DNA of 64,000 nucleotides from Streptomyces sp. NBC_00539. Lineage in GTDB: Bacteria > Actinomycetota > Actinomycetes > Streptomycetales > Streptomycetaceae. Below the pieces are notes generated by a model. The model was not told the DNA's origin, ran no database searches, and saw only the letters and a program-made list of their open reading frames with translations. Positions 62,908 through 64,000 of this stretch are shown piece by piece. The translations under genes and the position numbers were made by a program. The stretch spans positions 496,001 through 560,000 of the forward strand of contig NZ_CP107811.1 in NCBI RefSeq assembly GCF_036346105.1. The letters are read 5' to 3'. Within the stretch, counting starts at the first letter, position 1, and each line of letters begins with the position of its first letter.

Positions 62908-64000
62908 CTACGGGGCGAAGATGCGCGAGAGGTACGAACCGAGGCCCGCTCCGGCCGGTGGGCGCAGCCGGGCGCCCAGGTAGCCGTCGGGGCGCACGAC
63001 GAAGGCGACCGGCCCCTCCCCCACCCCGTACATCCGGGCGAACTCGCCGCCCGCGTCCCGGTACACGGGGACGGGTGCGGCCCTGTCGGCGTCGGTGGTG
63101 GCGAGCACTGCGCAGATGTTCACCTGGCCCGGGGCCAACTCGTCAATGACCTCCGCGAGTTGTTCGAGGTGGGGTACCTCGGGTCCGTTCCCGTAGAGCA
63201 CCAGGGTGTGCTCGCGGCCGCGCAGTACGTCGAACAGCCGCAGCGGGTACGCGGTGACCTCCGCGAGGAGCCCGCCGCAGTCGGGCGCGCGTTCGCCGGG
63301 CTGCGGGCCGGGGCCGGCCCCGGCCTCCGGGGGCTGTGCCTCCGGGGGCTGTGCCTCCGGGGGCTGTGCCTCCGGGGGCTGTACGAGGGGGCTGTCCGGG
63401 TAGCCGACCAGGAGTTGCGCCTCGCGCCGCATCAGGGTCATCGGGTCCGCCGGGTCGGCGTCGATGCCCGCGGTGGCGTGCCGGACGGTCCGTCCGACCA
63501 CCTCCTCGCCGACCGGGCGGCGCTCGGCGTCGTAACTCGCGGGCAGGTCCGGGTCGGCGGTCCCCGCGACGGCCAGCGCGAGCTTCCACGCCAGGTTCCA
63601 GGCGTCCTGGATGCCGGTGTTCATGCCCTGCGCGCCGGTCGGCGGGTGGATGTGCGCGGCGTCCCCGGCCACGAAGACCCGCCCCTGTCCGTACCGGCCC
63701 GCCAGCCGGTGGCTGATCCGGAACACGGAGGACCAGCGCAGCGCGGACGCGGTCGTGGGCTGCGGCGACAGCCGGTCCAGCACCTCCTGCACGTGGGTCA
63801 GGCCGGGCACCCGGCCGCCCTCCAGGCCGTGCACCACCTCGTCGGGGCCGGTGGGCGCCGCGGCGGAGAGCTCGGGCGGCACCAGCATCGACATGCGGTA
63901 CCGGTGCTCGCCGGGAAGCGGGATGCACACCAGCACGTCGTCGAGGGCGCCTTCGGCGTCGCGGTGTTCGCTGCGCACGCCGTACCCGCGGGGCACGTCC
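62908..64000 (-). CDS. FAD-dependent aromatic monooxygenase (PheA/TfdB family), 5' end outside window
   Basis: At least 364 residues; the frame is open at the window edge, so the N-terminal FAD GxGxxG is missing. The GD motif is in GRVFVAGDAAHIHPPTGAQGMNTGIQDAWNLAWKL, as in flavoprotein hydroxylases of phenols or polyketides. The C-terminal thioredoxin-like domain (RLFDVLRGREHTLVLYG) is present. Four perfect 15-bp repeats (63323-63382) encode PPEAQ units in the linker between the two parts. It probably hydroxylates an aromatic compound. Confidence 0.83.
   Translation of the reverse strand, partial: DVPRGYGVRSEHRDAEGALDDVLVCIPLPGEHRYRMSMLVPPELSAAAPTGPDEVVHGLEGGRVPGLTHVQEVLDRLSPQPTTASALRWSSVFRISHRLAGRYGQGRVFVAGDAAHIHPPTGAQGMNTGIQDAWNLAWKLALAVAGTADPDLPASYDAERRPVGEEVVGRTVRHATAGIDADPADPMTLMRREAQLLVGYPDSPLVQPPEAQPPEAQPPEAQPPEAGAGPGPQPGERAPDCGGLLAEVTAYPLRLFDVLRGREHTLVLYGNGPEVPHLEQLAEVIDELAPGQVNICAVLATTDADRAAPVPVYRDAGGEFARMYGVGEGPVAFVVRPDGYLGARLRPPAGAGLGSYLSRIFAP
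63323..63382 (-). repeat. Four perfect 15-bp tandem repeats in the FAD monooxygenase gene
   Basis: Units at 63323-63337, 63338-63352, 63353-63367 and 63368-63382 are identical and encode a QPPEA-type pentapeptide four times. They keep the reading frame and lie in a linker, so repeat number could vary between strains. Confidence 0.9.

Overview
The window is high-GC (about 70% or more) actinobacterial chromosome, almost certainly Streptomyces. It carries a rodlin, a complete SapB-type (ram/amf) lanthipeptide cluster, a conservon (cvn) operon, GTG starts in many genes, rare TTA codons and dense four-base start/stop overlaps. I see no rRNA, tRNA, CRISPR array, insertion sequence or integrase, so it reads as ordinary chromosome with lineage-specific content, not as an island.

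Layout. 0-6 kb: a methyltransferase/terpene synthase pair converges on a five-gene conservon (cvnA-E) whose P450 lacks the usual ExxR motif; a perfect 15-bp hairpin separates them. 6-13 kb: an Orn/Lys/Arg decarboxylase broken by an internal deletion, an MHS-type transporter, a secreted I36-type protein, a frameshifted ArsR-like regulator with a TTA codon, and a secreted serine hydrolase. 13-20 kb: a small antitoxin-like protein, a GT87 glycosyltransferase, an NTF2-like protein, and a nutrient-sensing group: an orphan TAXI binding lipoprotein, a histidine kinase, a response regulator and a second MHS transporter. 20-27 kb: a zinc-ribbon protein, an MFS exporter with a TTA codon, acetyltransferases, the rodlin, a flavin reductase, a small secreted peptide, a ZIP transporter and a DUF4230 protein. 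27-38 kb: two FUSC exporters, an MFS, a PRC-barrel protein, an ECF42 sigma/DGPF pair, a PHB-depolymerase-like esterase with a C-terminal frameshift, and a divergent aldo/keto reductase-TetR pair with twin operators.

38-49 kb is the developmental core. A leftward rsbQ-rsbP-STAS operon, resembling the energy-stress module of Bacillus, lies head to head with rightward ramC-ramS-ramA-ramB, and ramR converges on ramB. RamC would dehydrate and cyclise the RamS precursor to a SapB-like surfactant, RamA/RamB would export it, and RamR (with a TTA codon, hence bldA-dependent) would activate the cluster. The rodlin at 22 kb also acts at the aerial hypha surface.

49-64 kb holds stress and envelope genes: a second PRC-barrel protein, a lipoprotein, an SRPBCC protein, a tiny hydrophobic protein followed by a 21-bp perfect hairpin, glgX, a PAP2-diacylglycerol-kinase fusion, two YihY/BrkB proteins, a second PAP2 phosphatase, a flavohaemoprotein with a PNPOx-like partner, a TrmO-like protein, a secreted alpha/beta hydrolase, and an FAD monooxygenase cut by the window edge.

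All product calls come from reading translated sequence; no database search was run. Three genes (decarboxylase, ArsR-like regulator, esterase) carry reading-frame breaks that may be real or may be sequencing errors.
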